Source: Alphaproteobacteria bacterium (GTDB lineage Bacteria; Pseudomonadota; Alphaproteobacteria; Thalassobaculales; Thalassobaculaceae). Taken from it: 64,000 nucleotides of DNA. The notes below the pieces were generated by a model, which saw only the letters and a program-made list of their open reading frames with translations, was not told the origin of the DNA and made no database searches. How positions within the stretch are numbered: the stretch's first letter is position 1; every line of letters starts with the position of its first letter. A program made the position numbers and the translations under genes. Where the stretch lies: assembly GCA_022822665.1 (NCBI GenBank), contig JAJEAR010000076.1, positions 1-64,000 of the forward strand, given 5' to 3'. Shown piece by piece: positions 26,666-34,747 of the stretch.

Positions 26666-27905
26666 GTGGCTTGATGATGGGGTGAACGCGTCGGCCGAGT
26701 TGCGAGCGACTGATTGTTTTCTCGAGATCTTCGTCGGAGAGCGGCAGGCCAGTCGTTTCGTCGATAACCGAACTGACCGTGCCCACAATCGAGTGGTAAT
26801 GCCTGCCTATCCGCCAGCCGAAGGCCTTGCGCGAAACTGGTGGTCCCTGGTTGCCGGACGGACTCACAGTTTTCATTTGCGCCATTTTCGAGAAGGTTTC
26901 GCCCTCCCTAATGTTGGCATCAGACCGGACGGGCAATACATGACCATTTCGGCTGAGCCCTTTGAGTATACCAATCCGCCCGTCAGCTTTACCGTTCGGA
27001 TTCGGGAGCGGATCACGATCGGTGAATTTGAACGGGACGCGGGCGCGTTTATTGAGGCGACACTGGATCGGCTTTCCGAGGAAGCGGTTCCGGGCACCTG
27101 GCTGCAGGAACGCTGGGAACAGATTTGTACCAGCCAGGAAAACGAGGAGGAACTTGCATTCTGCAAAGCCGCAGGTGCTCTTGGCATCGATCCCTATACA
27201 TGCCCCGATGAAGAAGCTGAACTGGTGGAACTGTCGGCTGAGCCGTTGGCGGATGATGCGTTGCCGGAATTTCTTGCCGGATGTACACTCGAGGGAATTC
27301 GCAACGCACTCGCGTGGATGGACGAATCGGAGGCTACACTGGGCGATCGGGCAGCACTTCGGGAATTGCCTGAAATCGCTCCGGACGTGCGTCAGCACGT
27401 GGCACGGAGCATGGCCGAAGAACGAGCATGGGAAGTGGGCTACGCGGCCGCAGCAGCATGCAGAAGCCAGATCTGCCTACCGGTCGCACGCACCTTTCAG
27501 GATCCCGCCGAAATAGCGTGTCTGTTTGGAGCGTTGAACTTCGAAGTATGCAAGTCACGGGTCAACGGCTTGCGTGCCGCAGTCAATGGTGCCCCTGATC
27601 ACCCGCGAGTCGTTGTTGCAGGCCCCGGACGTCCGGATGCGTTGAACTTTGCCACTATGCGCGCGATTGGCGATTACCTGGTCTATGGTTCTGACGGTCG
27701 GGCACCGGTTAACGACATCTATTCCTATCGTCAGGCAGTCGGACGCGCGTTTGCGGCAGAGATGCTCGCACCTGCCGAGATCATCGCGGAGATGCAGGAC
27801 GAGGGCATGGCGGTTGAAGAGATCTCGGCCAAACGAAACGTTTCCGAATTGACGATCCTGCATCATCTGGAAAACAGCGGAACAGGCGGGACCAGCTCCT
27901 GGTAG
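26640..27905 (+). CDS. ImmA/IrrE-like protein lacking zinc ligands (probable pseudo-peptidase)
   Basis: A 421-aa protein. Residues 1-290 are not recognised. The C-terminal 110 residues follow the ImmA/IrrE metallopeptidase pattern: NFATMRAIGDYLVYG aligns with the usual (R)F-x3-HELGHYL, then GRAFAAEMLAP (369-378), then a helix-turn-helix-like tail (VEEISAKRNVSELTILHHLEN). The catalytic HExxH is R341-A-I-G-D345, and the third ligand Glu is replaced, so peptidase activity is unlikely and a sensing or binding role is inferred. It is coupled to the 134-aa gene by overlap. An alternative GTG start at 26649 has GAGG 9 bases upstream and may be the true one. G+C is about 53% in sampled lines, well below neighbours. 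Confidence 0.75.
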   Translation: MNGVRFLAEWLDDGVNASAELRATDCFLEIFVGERQASRFVDNRTDRAHNRVVMPAYPPAEGLARNWWSLVAGRTHSFHLRHFREGFALPNVGIRPDGQYMTISAEPFEYTNPPVSFTVRIRERITIGEFERDAGAFIEATLDRLSEEAVPGTWLQERWEQICTSQENEEELAFCKAAGALGIDPYTCPDEEAELVELSAEPLADDALPEFLAGCTLEGIRNALAWMDESEATLGDRAALRELPEIAPDVRQHVARSMAEERAWEVGYAAAAACRSQICLPVARTFQDPAEIACLFGALNFEVCKSRVNGLRAAVNGAPDHPRVVVAGPGRPDALNFATMRAIGDYLVYGSDGRAPVNDIYSYRQAVGRAFAAEMLAPAEIIAEMQDEGMAVEEISAKRNVSELTILHHLENSGTGGTSSW

Positions 27906-28225
27906 CGGGTCTCATGCAGCTCCGGTTGCGACCGCGGACACGGTGATTGCATCCACCTCCCTGAGCGCCAGGCCGCGAGTACGCACCGGCATCGGTGTCG
28001 GATCGCCGGTATCTTCCGGTACACACCGCGGCGTTGGACCGGGAGCAGTCGCCCTCGATCGGCGCCGTACGTGGCAGGCGCCCCGGGAGCCGGCTCTGTC
28101 ACCGTTGACGCCTTCCCCAAGACCAGGCGCGGTGTGCGCGTCGTGTCCGCGGGTCCGTCACGCACTTGCGATCGCGCGGTGTGGGCATAGACTGCCGCGC
28201 GGTGCCGGGAACGGGAGACAGGTGC
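27906..28225. other. Intergenic stretch with the hydrolase promoter
   Basis: No gene was supported. On the minus strand a 36-codon open segment ends at a TGA near 27913 and reads like coding sequence (it contains RGLALREVDAITVSAVATG), possibly the tail of a degraded gene; no family was recognised. The candidate promoter at 28166-28193 lies at the right end. Confidence 0.4.
28166..28193 (+). promoter_or_regulatory. Candidate promoter of the alpha/beta hydrolase gene
   Basis: TTGCGA (28166-28171) and TAGACT (28188-28193), 16 bases apart, lie 33 bases before the ATG at 28226. The -10 hexamer and spacing are identical to those before the VOC gene at 24608. Confidence 0.45.
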
Positions 28226-29161
28226 ATGTACGAACTCGAGGATTTCGGGAGTTTCCACGTCGGCGGACGGCTGATCGAGGTCTCGGGGCAACCGTCCCGG
28301 ACCGTCGCCTACGCGCCCGGCATGGAGATCGAGTACGACCCGAACGGCAGGTTCCGGATCGAGCAGGTCTACGTGCAGTACTTCGTCCCCCGCGAGCGCC
28401 GGTTCGAGCCCGCGCTGGTGCTGCTGCACGGCGGCGGACTGACCGGCGCATGCTGGGAAACCACGCCGGACGGCCGCCCGGGCTGGTTGAACCACTTCCT
28501 CGCACAGGGATTCGCGGTCCATGTCATCGACAATGTCGAGCGCGGCCGCTCCGGGTTCTGCGCCGTCGAGGGGATCTGGGACGGCGTGCCGCTGGCCCGC
28601 ACCCTGGAGGAGGCGTGGGACCTGTTCCGCTTCGGGCACCCCGACGACTTCGAGGCCCGGGTGCCGTTTCCCGGCCAGCGGTTCCCGATCGGCCATCTCG
28701 AGCAGTTCCAGCGCCAGTTCGTGCCGCGCTGGACCTCGACCTCGGAAGCACAGGTTCGCGGCGTGTCCGCCGCACTCGAGCGCATCGGCCCCTGCGTCAT
28801 GATCTGCCACAGCCAGGGCGGCTACCTCGGCTCGCGCGCGGCGGTCGCACACCCCGGTCTTGTCCGCGGCCTGGTCTGTGCCGAGGCGGCGGCCTACCCG
28901 GACGCCGACGGGCTCGCGGCCGGTACCGGGTTTCCGTGGCTGATGCTGCTCGGCGATTACCTCGAGAGGACCGAGCGCTGGACCAGGGGGTCGGAGGCGG
29001 CACGCGCCTGCGCCGGCGAGATCGTCCGGCTCGGAGGCCGCGCCGAGGTGGTTGAACTGCCCGATGTCGGCTTTGCGGGTGCGTCGCACATGTACATGAT
29101 GGACGGACATTCCGCCGGGATCGCGGCGTGGCTCGGCGACTGGATCCGGTCGCGCTGCTGA
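28226..29161 (+). CDS. Alpha/beta-hydrolase family protein
   Basis: A 311-aa hydrolase, probably an esterase or lactonase. It has the oxyanion-region HGGGLTG, the nucleophile elbow ICHSQGGYL (Ser in C-H-S-Q-G, with Cys at the first Gly position of GxSxG), and a late His in GASHMYMMD. A long insert between strands 3 and 5 suggests a large lid. The ATG at 28226 has GGGAGA about 8 bases upstream; a longer frame from 28166 begins inside the promoter. It is convergent with the flavoprotein dehydrogenase, 9 bases away. The substrate is unknown. Confidence 0.87.
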   Translation: MYELEDFGSFHVGGRLIEVSGQPSRTVAYAPGMEIEYDPNGRFRIEQVYVQYFVPRERRFEPALVLLHGGGLTGACWETTPDGRPGWLNHFLAQGFAVHVIDNVERGRSGFCAVEGIWDGVPLARTLEEAWDLFRFGHPDDFEARVPFPGQRFPIGHLEQFQRQFVPRWTSTSEAQVRGVSAALERIGPCVMICHSQGGYLGSRAAVAHPGLVRGLVCAEAAAYPDADGLAAGTGFPWLMLLGDYLERTERWTRGSEAARACAGEIVRLGGRAEVVELPDVGFAGASHMYMMDGHSAGIAAWLGDWIRSRC

Positions 29162-29170
29162 GCCGACGGG

Positions 29171-30574
29171 TCAGGCCTGCACGATCTTGCCGGGATTCAT
29201 TATGTTGTCCGGGTCGAAGGCCCGCTTGACCGCCACCATCAGCGACAGCGCTGCGCCGTGCTCGGCCTCGAGGAACTTCATCTTGCCGTAGCCGACCCCG
29301 TGCTCGCCGGAGCAGGTTCCGCCCATGGCGATCGCCCGCTCCACCATCCGGTCGGAATGGGCCTGGGCCTGGTCGAGTTCATCCTGGTTCTCCGGGTCGA
29401 CGAGGTAGACGAGGTGGAAGTTGCCGTCGCCGACGTGACCGACCAGCGGTGCGATCAGCCCGGTTCTCTCGAGGTCCTCCCTGGTCCGTGCAATGCACTC
29501 CGCAAGCCGCGAGACCGGCACGCAGACATCGGTGGTCCAGCCCTGGCTGCCCGGCCGCAGCGCCAGCGCCGCGTAATAGGCATCGTGACGCGCCTGCCAC
29601 AGCCGGTTGCGGTCCTCGGACCGGGTCGTCCACTGGAAGGCGCTGCCCCCGAACTCCTCCGCGATCGCCTGCACGCTCTCGGCCTGCTCGACCACGCTGG
29701 CCTCGGAGCCGTGGAACTCGAAGAAGAGAGTGGGACGGACCTCGTAGCCCTCGAGTTTCGAGTAGCTGACGCAGGCACCCATCTGGGTCGCGTCGAGCAG
29801 TTCCATCCGGGCCACGGGGATCCCCGACTGGGTGGTCAGGATGGTGGTACTGACCGCGCTGTCGAGATCGGGAAACTGGCACACGGCGGACGAGATCGCC
29901 TCCGGGATCCCGTACACCCTGAGCGTGATCTCGGTGATGACACCGAGCGTTCCCTCCGACCCTACCAGCAGGCGGGTCAGGTCGTATCCGGCCGATGACT
30001 TGCGTGCGCGCCGGCCCGTGCGGACCACGCGTCCGTCCGGCATCACCGCCTCAAGCGAGAGCACGTTCTCGCGCATGGTGCCGTACCGCACCGCGTTGGT
30101 TCCCGATGCCCGGGTCGCGGTCATGCCGCCGATGGTCGCGTTCGCACCCGGGTCGATGGGAAAGAACAGGCCGGTGTCGCGCAGGTACTCGTTCAGCTGT
30201 TTGCGGGTCACGCCGGGCTGGACCGTGACGTCCAGGTCCTCGGCGTTGACCGCGAGCACCTGGTCCATGGCCGACAGGTCGATGCAGAGCCCGCCGCGCA
30301 GTGCCGCCACGTGGCCCTCGAGCGAGGTTCCGACACCGAACGGGACCACCGGGAACCGGTGTTCGGCGCACACCGCGACCGCCTCGGCGACCTCGGCCGT
30401 CGACCCGGCGAAGAACACGCCGTCAGGCGCGACCGCCTGGTGATAGCTTTCGTCCTTGCCGTGGCGTTCACGGATTGCCGCCGACAGCGTCAGACGGTCA
30501 CCGAAGCGCTGCTTGAGAACTCCGAGAACGCGGTCCCGGACTTCGGGGTCGGACGGTCGCGCATCGACCTGCAT
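29171..30574 (-). CDS. FAD-binding dehydrogenase of the D-lactate dehydrogenase/GlcD family
   Basis: A 467-aa flavoprotein that probably oxidises a D-2-hydroxyacid such as D-lactate or glycolate and passes electrons to cytochrome or quinone. The N-terminal PCMH FAD domain has PVVPFGVGTSLEGH and NATIGGMTATRASGTNAVRY. The C-terminal oxidase domain has GHVGDGNFHLV and TCSGEHGVGYGKMKFLE, close to the cytochrome-type D-lactate dehydrogenases. ATG 30574 follows AGGAGAG. It ends the minus-strand unit DUF1330, ABC exporter, dehydrogenase (gap 29 bases). Confidence 0.9.
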   Translation of the reverse strand: MQVDARPSDPEVRDRVLGVLKQRFGDRLTLSAAIRERHGKDESYHQAVAPDGVFFAGSTAEVAEAVAVCAEHRFPVVPFGVGTSLEGHVAALRGGLCIDLSAMDQVLAVNAEDLDVTVQPGVTRKQLNEYLRDTGLFFPIDPGANATIGGMTATRASGTNAVRYGTMRENVLSLEAVMPDGRVVRTGRRARKSSAGYDLTRLLVGSEGTLGVITEITLRVYGIPEAISSAVCQFPDLDSAVSTTILTTQSGIPVARMELLDATQMGACVSYSKLEGYEVRPTLFFEFHGSEASVVEQAESVQAIAEEFGGSAFQWTTRSEDRNRLWQARHDAYYAALALRPGSQGWTTDVCVPVSRLAECIARTREDLERTGLIAPLVGHVGDGNFHLVYLVDPENQDELDQAQAHSDRMVERAIAMGGTCSGEHGVGYGKMKFLEAEHGAALSLMVAVKRAFDPDNIMNPGKIVQA

Positions 30575-30603
30575 CGGGATCTCTCCTGTTCTCGTTCAAC
30601 CGT

Positions 30604-33600
30604 TCACGCGACCTCGAGGCGCCGGGCGCCGGCCAGTTGCTGGGCCACCAATCTGGCATATCGGCCGCCGGCGGCGAGCAACTCGTCGGGCGTCCCGGTC
30701 TCCACCACCCGTCCCGCATCCAGCACCACGATCCTGTCGGCGGTACGCACGGTGGACAGGCGATGGGCAATCACGATGGTGGTGCGGTCGGCGCGCAGCA
30801 TGTCGAGCGAGCGGCGCACCTCCGCCTCGTTGGTCGCATCGAGATGGCTGGTTGCCTCGTCGAGCACCAGGACCGGGGCGTCCTTGAGGAAGGCGCGGGC
30901 GATCGCAACCCGCTGGCGCTGTCCGCCCGACAGGCTGGTTCCACGTTCACCCACCATGGTGTCGAGCCCGTCCGGAAGGGTGTCGACCAGGGGGCCGAGC
31001 GACGCCCGCTCGAGCGCATCGCGCAGTTCCTCCGGCCCGGCGGTCGGGCGCGCGATCATGACGTTCGCGCGCAGCGTGTCGTTGAACAGGTAGGTGTCCT
31101 GTGCGACCAGCGCGATCCTCGCGCGCAGTTCGTCAAGCCGGTAGTCCCGCAGGTCGGTTCCGTCGAGCAGGATCCGGCCGCTGTCCGGATCCCAGAACCT
31201 GAGCAGCAGATGGGCCATCGTGGTCTTGCCGGCGCCCGACGCGCCGACCACGGCCACGGTCGACCCGGCCGCGATCTGGACGTCGACGCCCTCGAGCGCG
31301 TGGTACCGTACCCCCGGGTAGGAAAAGGTCACGTCCTCGAGCATCAGCCCGGCCCGCGCCGCGGTCGTGTCCGCGCCCGGGCCGTCGGTGACCGGAACCG
31401 GCTCGTGCTCCAGCGCGTAGTAGCGCCGGGTCGCCCCCAGCGTATCGGCGAGCTGCCGGCCGATCTGCGCGATCTCGGAGACCGGCAGGAAGGCCGACAT
31501 GGCGAGCAGGGTCAGCAGCGGCAGGATGCCCGCATCCACCGCGCCGGCCTGCACCATGTATGCCCCCGTCACCACCACCGCCAGTCCGCCGAGCCCGGTC
31601 AGGACCTCGAGTATCGACTGTTGCAGCGTGAGTTCGCCGAAATACGGCAGCCTGAGCGCGATGTGGTGGTCGGCAAGCCGGTCGAAGCCGGCGGCACGCC
31701 GGTCCTCGTCACGGAAGGCGACGATCTCGGCCAGTCCCTGGATCGAGTCGACGGCAAAGGCGCCGAGTTCTCCCGCTGCCTCCCGGGCCCGCGATCCCAG
31801 CCGGTCGACCCGCCCGCGCATCAGCAGCGGGCTCAGCCCCACCGCGAGCAGGAACGGCAGCAGGGCAGCGGCGATCCACACGCTTTCGGACCCCAGCACC
31901 ACCACGGTGATCGCCGGGACCAGCACCGCGACGAAGGCGGGCGCCACGGTGTGGGCGAAGAAGTACTCGATCAGCTCGATGTCGTGGGTCACCAGGTTCA
32001 TGAGGTCGCCGGTGCGCCGGCGCACCAGGTAGCCGGGTGCGAGAGCATCGAGCTTGCGGAAGGCGGCGATGCGCATCTCAGCCAGCAGGCGGAACGCCAT
32101 GTCGTGCGCGATCCACGATTCGAGCCAGTGCAGCACTCCGGCGAGCGGCGCCAGGGTCCACAACCACACCAGGTAGACGTCCCACGGCTCGCCGTTCTTC
32201 AGGGCGAGCACGATCAGCGCACTGACCACACCGACACCGATGAAGGCGAGCACCCGGGCGACACCGCACAGGAAGGTGAGCGCCAACCGGCCCTTCCACG
32301 GCATGATCACCCGCATCAGGTTGGCGACCACCTGGGTCCAGTTCAGACCCTCCGCCCTGATGATGCCCTCGGTCGCGACCGGGCCCTCCTGCGCCCGCTC
32401 CTGCGGTTCGACCACTGCCAGCCGGTGGGCGGGGTCGACAGGCCCGGCGTCCCCGGGCGCGGCGTCGGCCTCCTGCGCCTGTTCGCGCATCAGTGCGGCG
32501 TAGGGTCCGCCGGCGGCCAGCAGCTCGCGATGGGTTCCGGTTTCGGCCACCCGCCCGTCCTCGAGCACCACGATCCGATCGCAGTCGATGACACTGGACA
32601 GCCGGTGCGCCAGGATCAGGGTGGTCCGGTCGCGCATCAGGGCATCGAGGGCTTCCTGGATCACGGTCTCGTTCTCGGCATCGACCGCCGAGAGCGCCTC
32701 GTCGAGCACCAGGATGGGTGCGTCGCGCAGCACCGCGCGCGCAATCGCCACCCGCTGTCGCTGACCGCCCGACAGCTTGATGCCCTTCTCCCCGATCACG
32801 GTGCCGTACCCACCCGGCAGCGACTCGACGAAGTCGTGGATGTTGGCGACACGCGCGGCCGCGACCACCGCATCCATGTCGGCCTCCGGCCGGCCCATGC
32901 GGATGTTCTCGCCGATGGTGCCGTGGAACAGGAAGGTGTCCTGGTTGACCACGGCGATGGAACTGCGGATCCGCTCGAAGCTCATGGTGCGCACATCATG
33001 CCCGCCGATCAGGACCCTGCCGGCGTCGGGATCGAAGAACCGCAGCAGCAGGCGGACGATCGAGGACTTGCCGCCGCCGCTCGCGCCGACCACGCCGACG
33101 CGTTCTCCCGGCGCGACCGCGAGGTCGAGACCGGCATGGACGGTCCGGCGCGTGCCCGGGTAGCGGAAGGTCACGTTCTCGAGCGCAAGCGACGGTTCCG
33201 GGTCGTCCGCGCCCCGTGCTCCCGCGGCGTCCTCGACATCGGGCCCGGCGTCGAGGATGCGGTAGATGCCCTGGGCCGCCGACAGCCCCACCATCCCCTG
33301 GTGCAACACGCTGCGCAGGTCGCGCATCGGCCGGAACACCTCCACGCCCATCATCAGCACGATCAGCAGCGAGACCAGTTCCATCTCGCCGGACTGGACC
33401 CGTGCCGCTCCCAGCGCCAGCGCCGCCGCCGCCCCGATCGCGATCGAGCAGTCGGTGATCCCCCTGGAGAGTACGTTGGTGCCGAGGACCCACATGGTGC
33501 GCCGAAACAGGTCGCGCGCCTTCAGCTCGAGCACGTCGGCGCGGGCATTGCTCTGGCCGAATGCCTTCAGCGTTGCCAGTCCCTGCACGGAATCGAGGAA

Positions 33601-34191
33601 TTCCGCGGCGAAGGAGGCATAGGACACCTGGCGCTTCTGCGACGTGGAGATGTCGAGACCGTGCCAGGCGGCCGGCAGCACCAGCGCCACCAGGGCTGCG
33701 GCGCACAGCACCGCCGCAACCGGCAGGTCGATCCAGGCCACGGCGGCGAAGATCACGACCGGGGTCAGGACCGAGACCATCAACTGCGGCAGGTACTGCC
33801 CGAAGTACGATTCGAGTTGCTCGACACCGTCAACCAGCGACAGGGTCAGCGCCCCGGAGCGCTGCCGGCCGGCGTAGGAGGGGCCGAGTTCCGCTATGTG
33901 GTCGAACAGGGTCCGGCGCAGGTGCTTCTGCACCGCCGCCGCGGTTCCGTGGGCGATCATGATGCGCCAGTGCTCGACGAAGCCCCGTGCCACCATCACG
34001 GCGGCGATGGCGAGCGCCGGGACCGCGATCTCGGTCAGGCCGTCGCCGAGGATGACCCTGCCGAGCAGCCAGCCGAGCAGGGCCAGCCGGGCCACGCCGA
34101 GGCAGACACCCACCATTCCGATCGCGACGCACAGCGCAATCCGCGACCGCACACCCCTGGTGAAGCCCCACAGCCGCCAATCGAAATGCAT
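30604..34191 (-). CDS. Double ABC exporter: two permease-ATPase halves in one chain (CydDC-like)
   Basis: A 1195-aa inner-membrane exporter containing two complete halves, each a six-helix transmembrane domain followed by an ATPase. ATPase 1 has [25 protein letters not shown] and LVLDEALSAVD. ATPase 2 has [25 protein letters not shown] and LVLDEATSHLD. All key residues are kept in both, so both sites may hydrolyse ATP. A charged Ala/Glu-rich linker lies near residues 580-630. Separate heterodimeric subunits are the rule in bacteria. The first half resembles CydD-type thiol exporters, but cyd genes are not nearby and the cargo is unknown. It lies 28 bases after the DUF1330-like gene. Confidence 0.9.
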   Translation of the reverse strand: MHFDWRLWGFTRGVRSRIALCVAIGMVGVCLGVARLALLGWLLGRVILGDGLTEIAVPALAIAAVMVARGFVEHWRIMIAHGTAAAVQKHLRRTLFDHIAELGPSYAGRQRSGALTLSLVDGVEQLESYFGQYLPQLMVSVLTPVVIFAAVAWIDLPVAAVLCAAALVALVLPAAWHGLDISTSQKRQVSYASFAAEFLDSVQGLATLKAFGQSNARADVLELKARDLFRRTMWVLGTNVLSRGITDCSIAIGAAAALALGAARVQSGEMELVSLLIVLMMGVEVFRPMRDLRSVLHQGMVGLSAAQGIYRILDAGPDVEDAAGARGADDPEPSLALENVTFRYPGTRRTVHAGLDLAVAPGERVGVVGASGGGKSSIVRLLLRFFDPDAGRVLIGGHDVRTMSFERIRSSIAVVNQDTFLFHGTIGENIRMGRPEADMDAVVAAARVANIHDFVESLPGGYGTVIGEKGIKLSGGQRQRVAIARAVLRDAPILVLDEALSAVDAENETVIQEALDALMRDRTTLILAHRLSSVIDCDRIVVLEDGRVAETGTHRELLAAGGPYAALMREQAQEADAAPGDAGPVDPAHRLAVVEPQERAQEGPVATEGIIRAEGLNWTQVVANLMRVIMPWKGRLALTFLCGVARVLAFIGVGVVSALIVLALKNGEPWDVYLVWLWTLAPLAGVLHWLESWIAHDMAFRLLAEMRIAAFRKLDALAPGYLVRRRTGDLMNLVTHDIELIEYFFAHTVAPAFVAVLVPAITVVVLGSESVWIAAALLPFLLAVGLSPLLMRGRVDRLGSRAREAAGELGAFAVDSIQGLAEIVAFRDEDRRAAGFDRLADHHIALRLPYFGELTLQQSILEVLTGLGGLAVVVTGAYMVQAGAVDAGILPLLTLLAMSAFLPVSEIAQIGRQLADTLGATRRYYALEHEPVPVTDGPGADTTAARAGLMLEDVTFSYPGVRYHALEGVDVQIAAGSTVAVVGASGAGKTTMAHLLLRFWDPDSGRILLDGTDLRDYRLDELRARIALVAQDTYLFNDTLRANVMIARPTAGPEELRDALERASLGPLVDTLPDGLDTMVGERGTSLSGGQRQRVAIARAFLKDAPVLVLDEATSHLDATNEAEVRRSLDMLRADRTTIVIAHRLSTVRTADRIVVLDAGRVVETGTPDELLAAGGRYARLVAQQLAGARRLEVA

Positions 34192-34219
34192 GTTGCCTGT
34201 CTTTCGTCAGTCGCGGGGG

Positions 34220-34528
34220 TCAGCTACCCGGCTGCGGCCCGTCATAGCCCTCGACGATCACCAGATCGCCGTCCGAGTGCGGGAGGCGCAACGCCTTCGC
34301 CTCCTGATACTCCGGCGAGTCGTAGCAGTCGAGGGCGTCCTGGTAGCTCGGGAACTCGAGCACCACCGAACGTGAACGCACCGACCCCTCCTGCAGCCGG
34401 CTCTCGCCGCCGCGCACCAGGAACCGGGCGCCGAACTTCGTGAAGGCCACCGCGTTGGCGGCAACGTACCTGCCGTACGCTTCCGGGTCGTGCACGTCCA
34501 CGCTCGCGATCCAGTACCCCCGTGCCAT
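34220..34528 (-). CDS. DUF1330-like small dimeric alpha/beta-barrel protein
   Basis: A 102-aa protein beginning MARGYWIASVDVHDPEAYGRY and containing FLVRGGE and VVLEFPSYQDALDCYDSPEYQ, the standard DUF1330 pattern of the dimeric alpha/beta-barrel superfamily. Its biochemical role is unknown. The ATG at 34528 has GGAGG 5 bases upstream. It is the first gene of a minus-strand unit with the double ABC exporter and the flavoprotein. Confidence 0.9.
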   Translation of the reverse strand: MARGYWIASVDVHDPEAYGRYVAANAVAFTKFGARFLVRGGESRLQEGSVRSRSVVLEFPSYQDALDCYDSPEYQEAKALRLPHSDGDLVIVEGYDGPQPGS

Positions 34529-34561
34529 GTCACCTCCACATTCGAACCGGTCAGGGCGGCA

Positions 34562-34591
34562 AGTGTAGGCCCGGGCGCAGCACGACCGCAA
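34562..34591 (-). promoter_or_regulatory. Candidate promoter of the DUF1330/ABC exporter unit
   Basis: On the minus strand TTGCGG (34586-34591) precedes TACACT (34562-34567) by 18 bases, 33 bases before the DUF1330-like ATG. The -35 again has the TTGYG form seen at three other promoters in this window. Confidence 0.35.
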
Positions 34592-34747
34592 ACCGCGCGG
34601 CCCGGCCCACCGTCGGTGCAGGCCGCCCGCCTCGCGCAGCCGCCATGGCAAAAGGTGGTGCCCATGGACGCGTTCCGTGCTTTACACTGACGGATCAACG
34701 CATATCGGCGTGGTGGTTCCGCAGGCAGGCAGCGGAGGAGAGAGATC

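Noticed and set aside
22707-28225. Mobile element or integrated island boundaries
   Set aside because: No integrase, transposase, tRNA or flanking direct repeat was seen, so only an accessory character is claimed.
30637-34443. 1268-codon plus-strand frame opposite the ABC exporter
   Set aside because: It is the antisense shadow of a gene with complete ABC motifs; the plus-strand translation is His/Gln/Arg-rich without domains.
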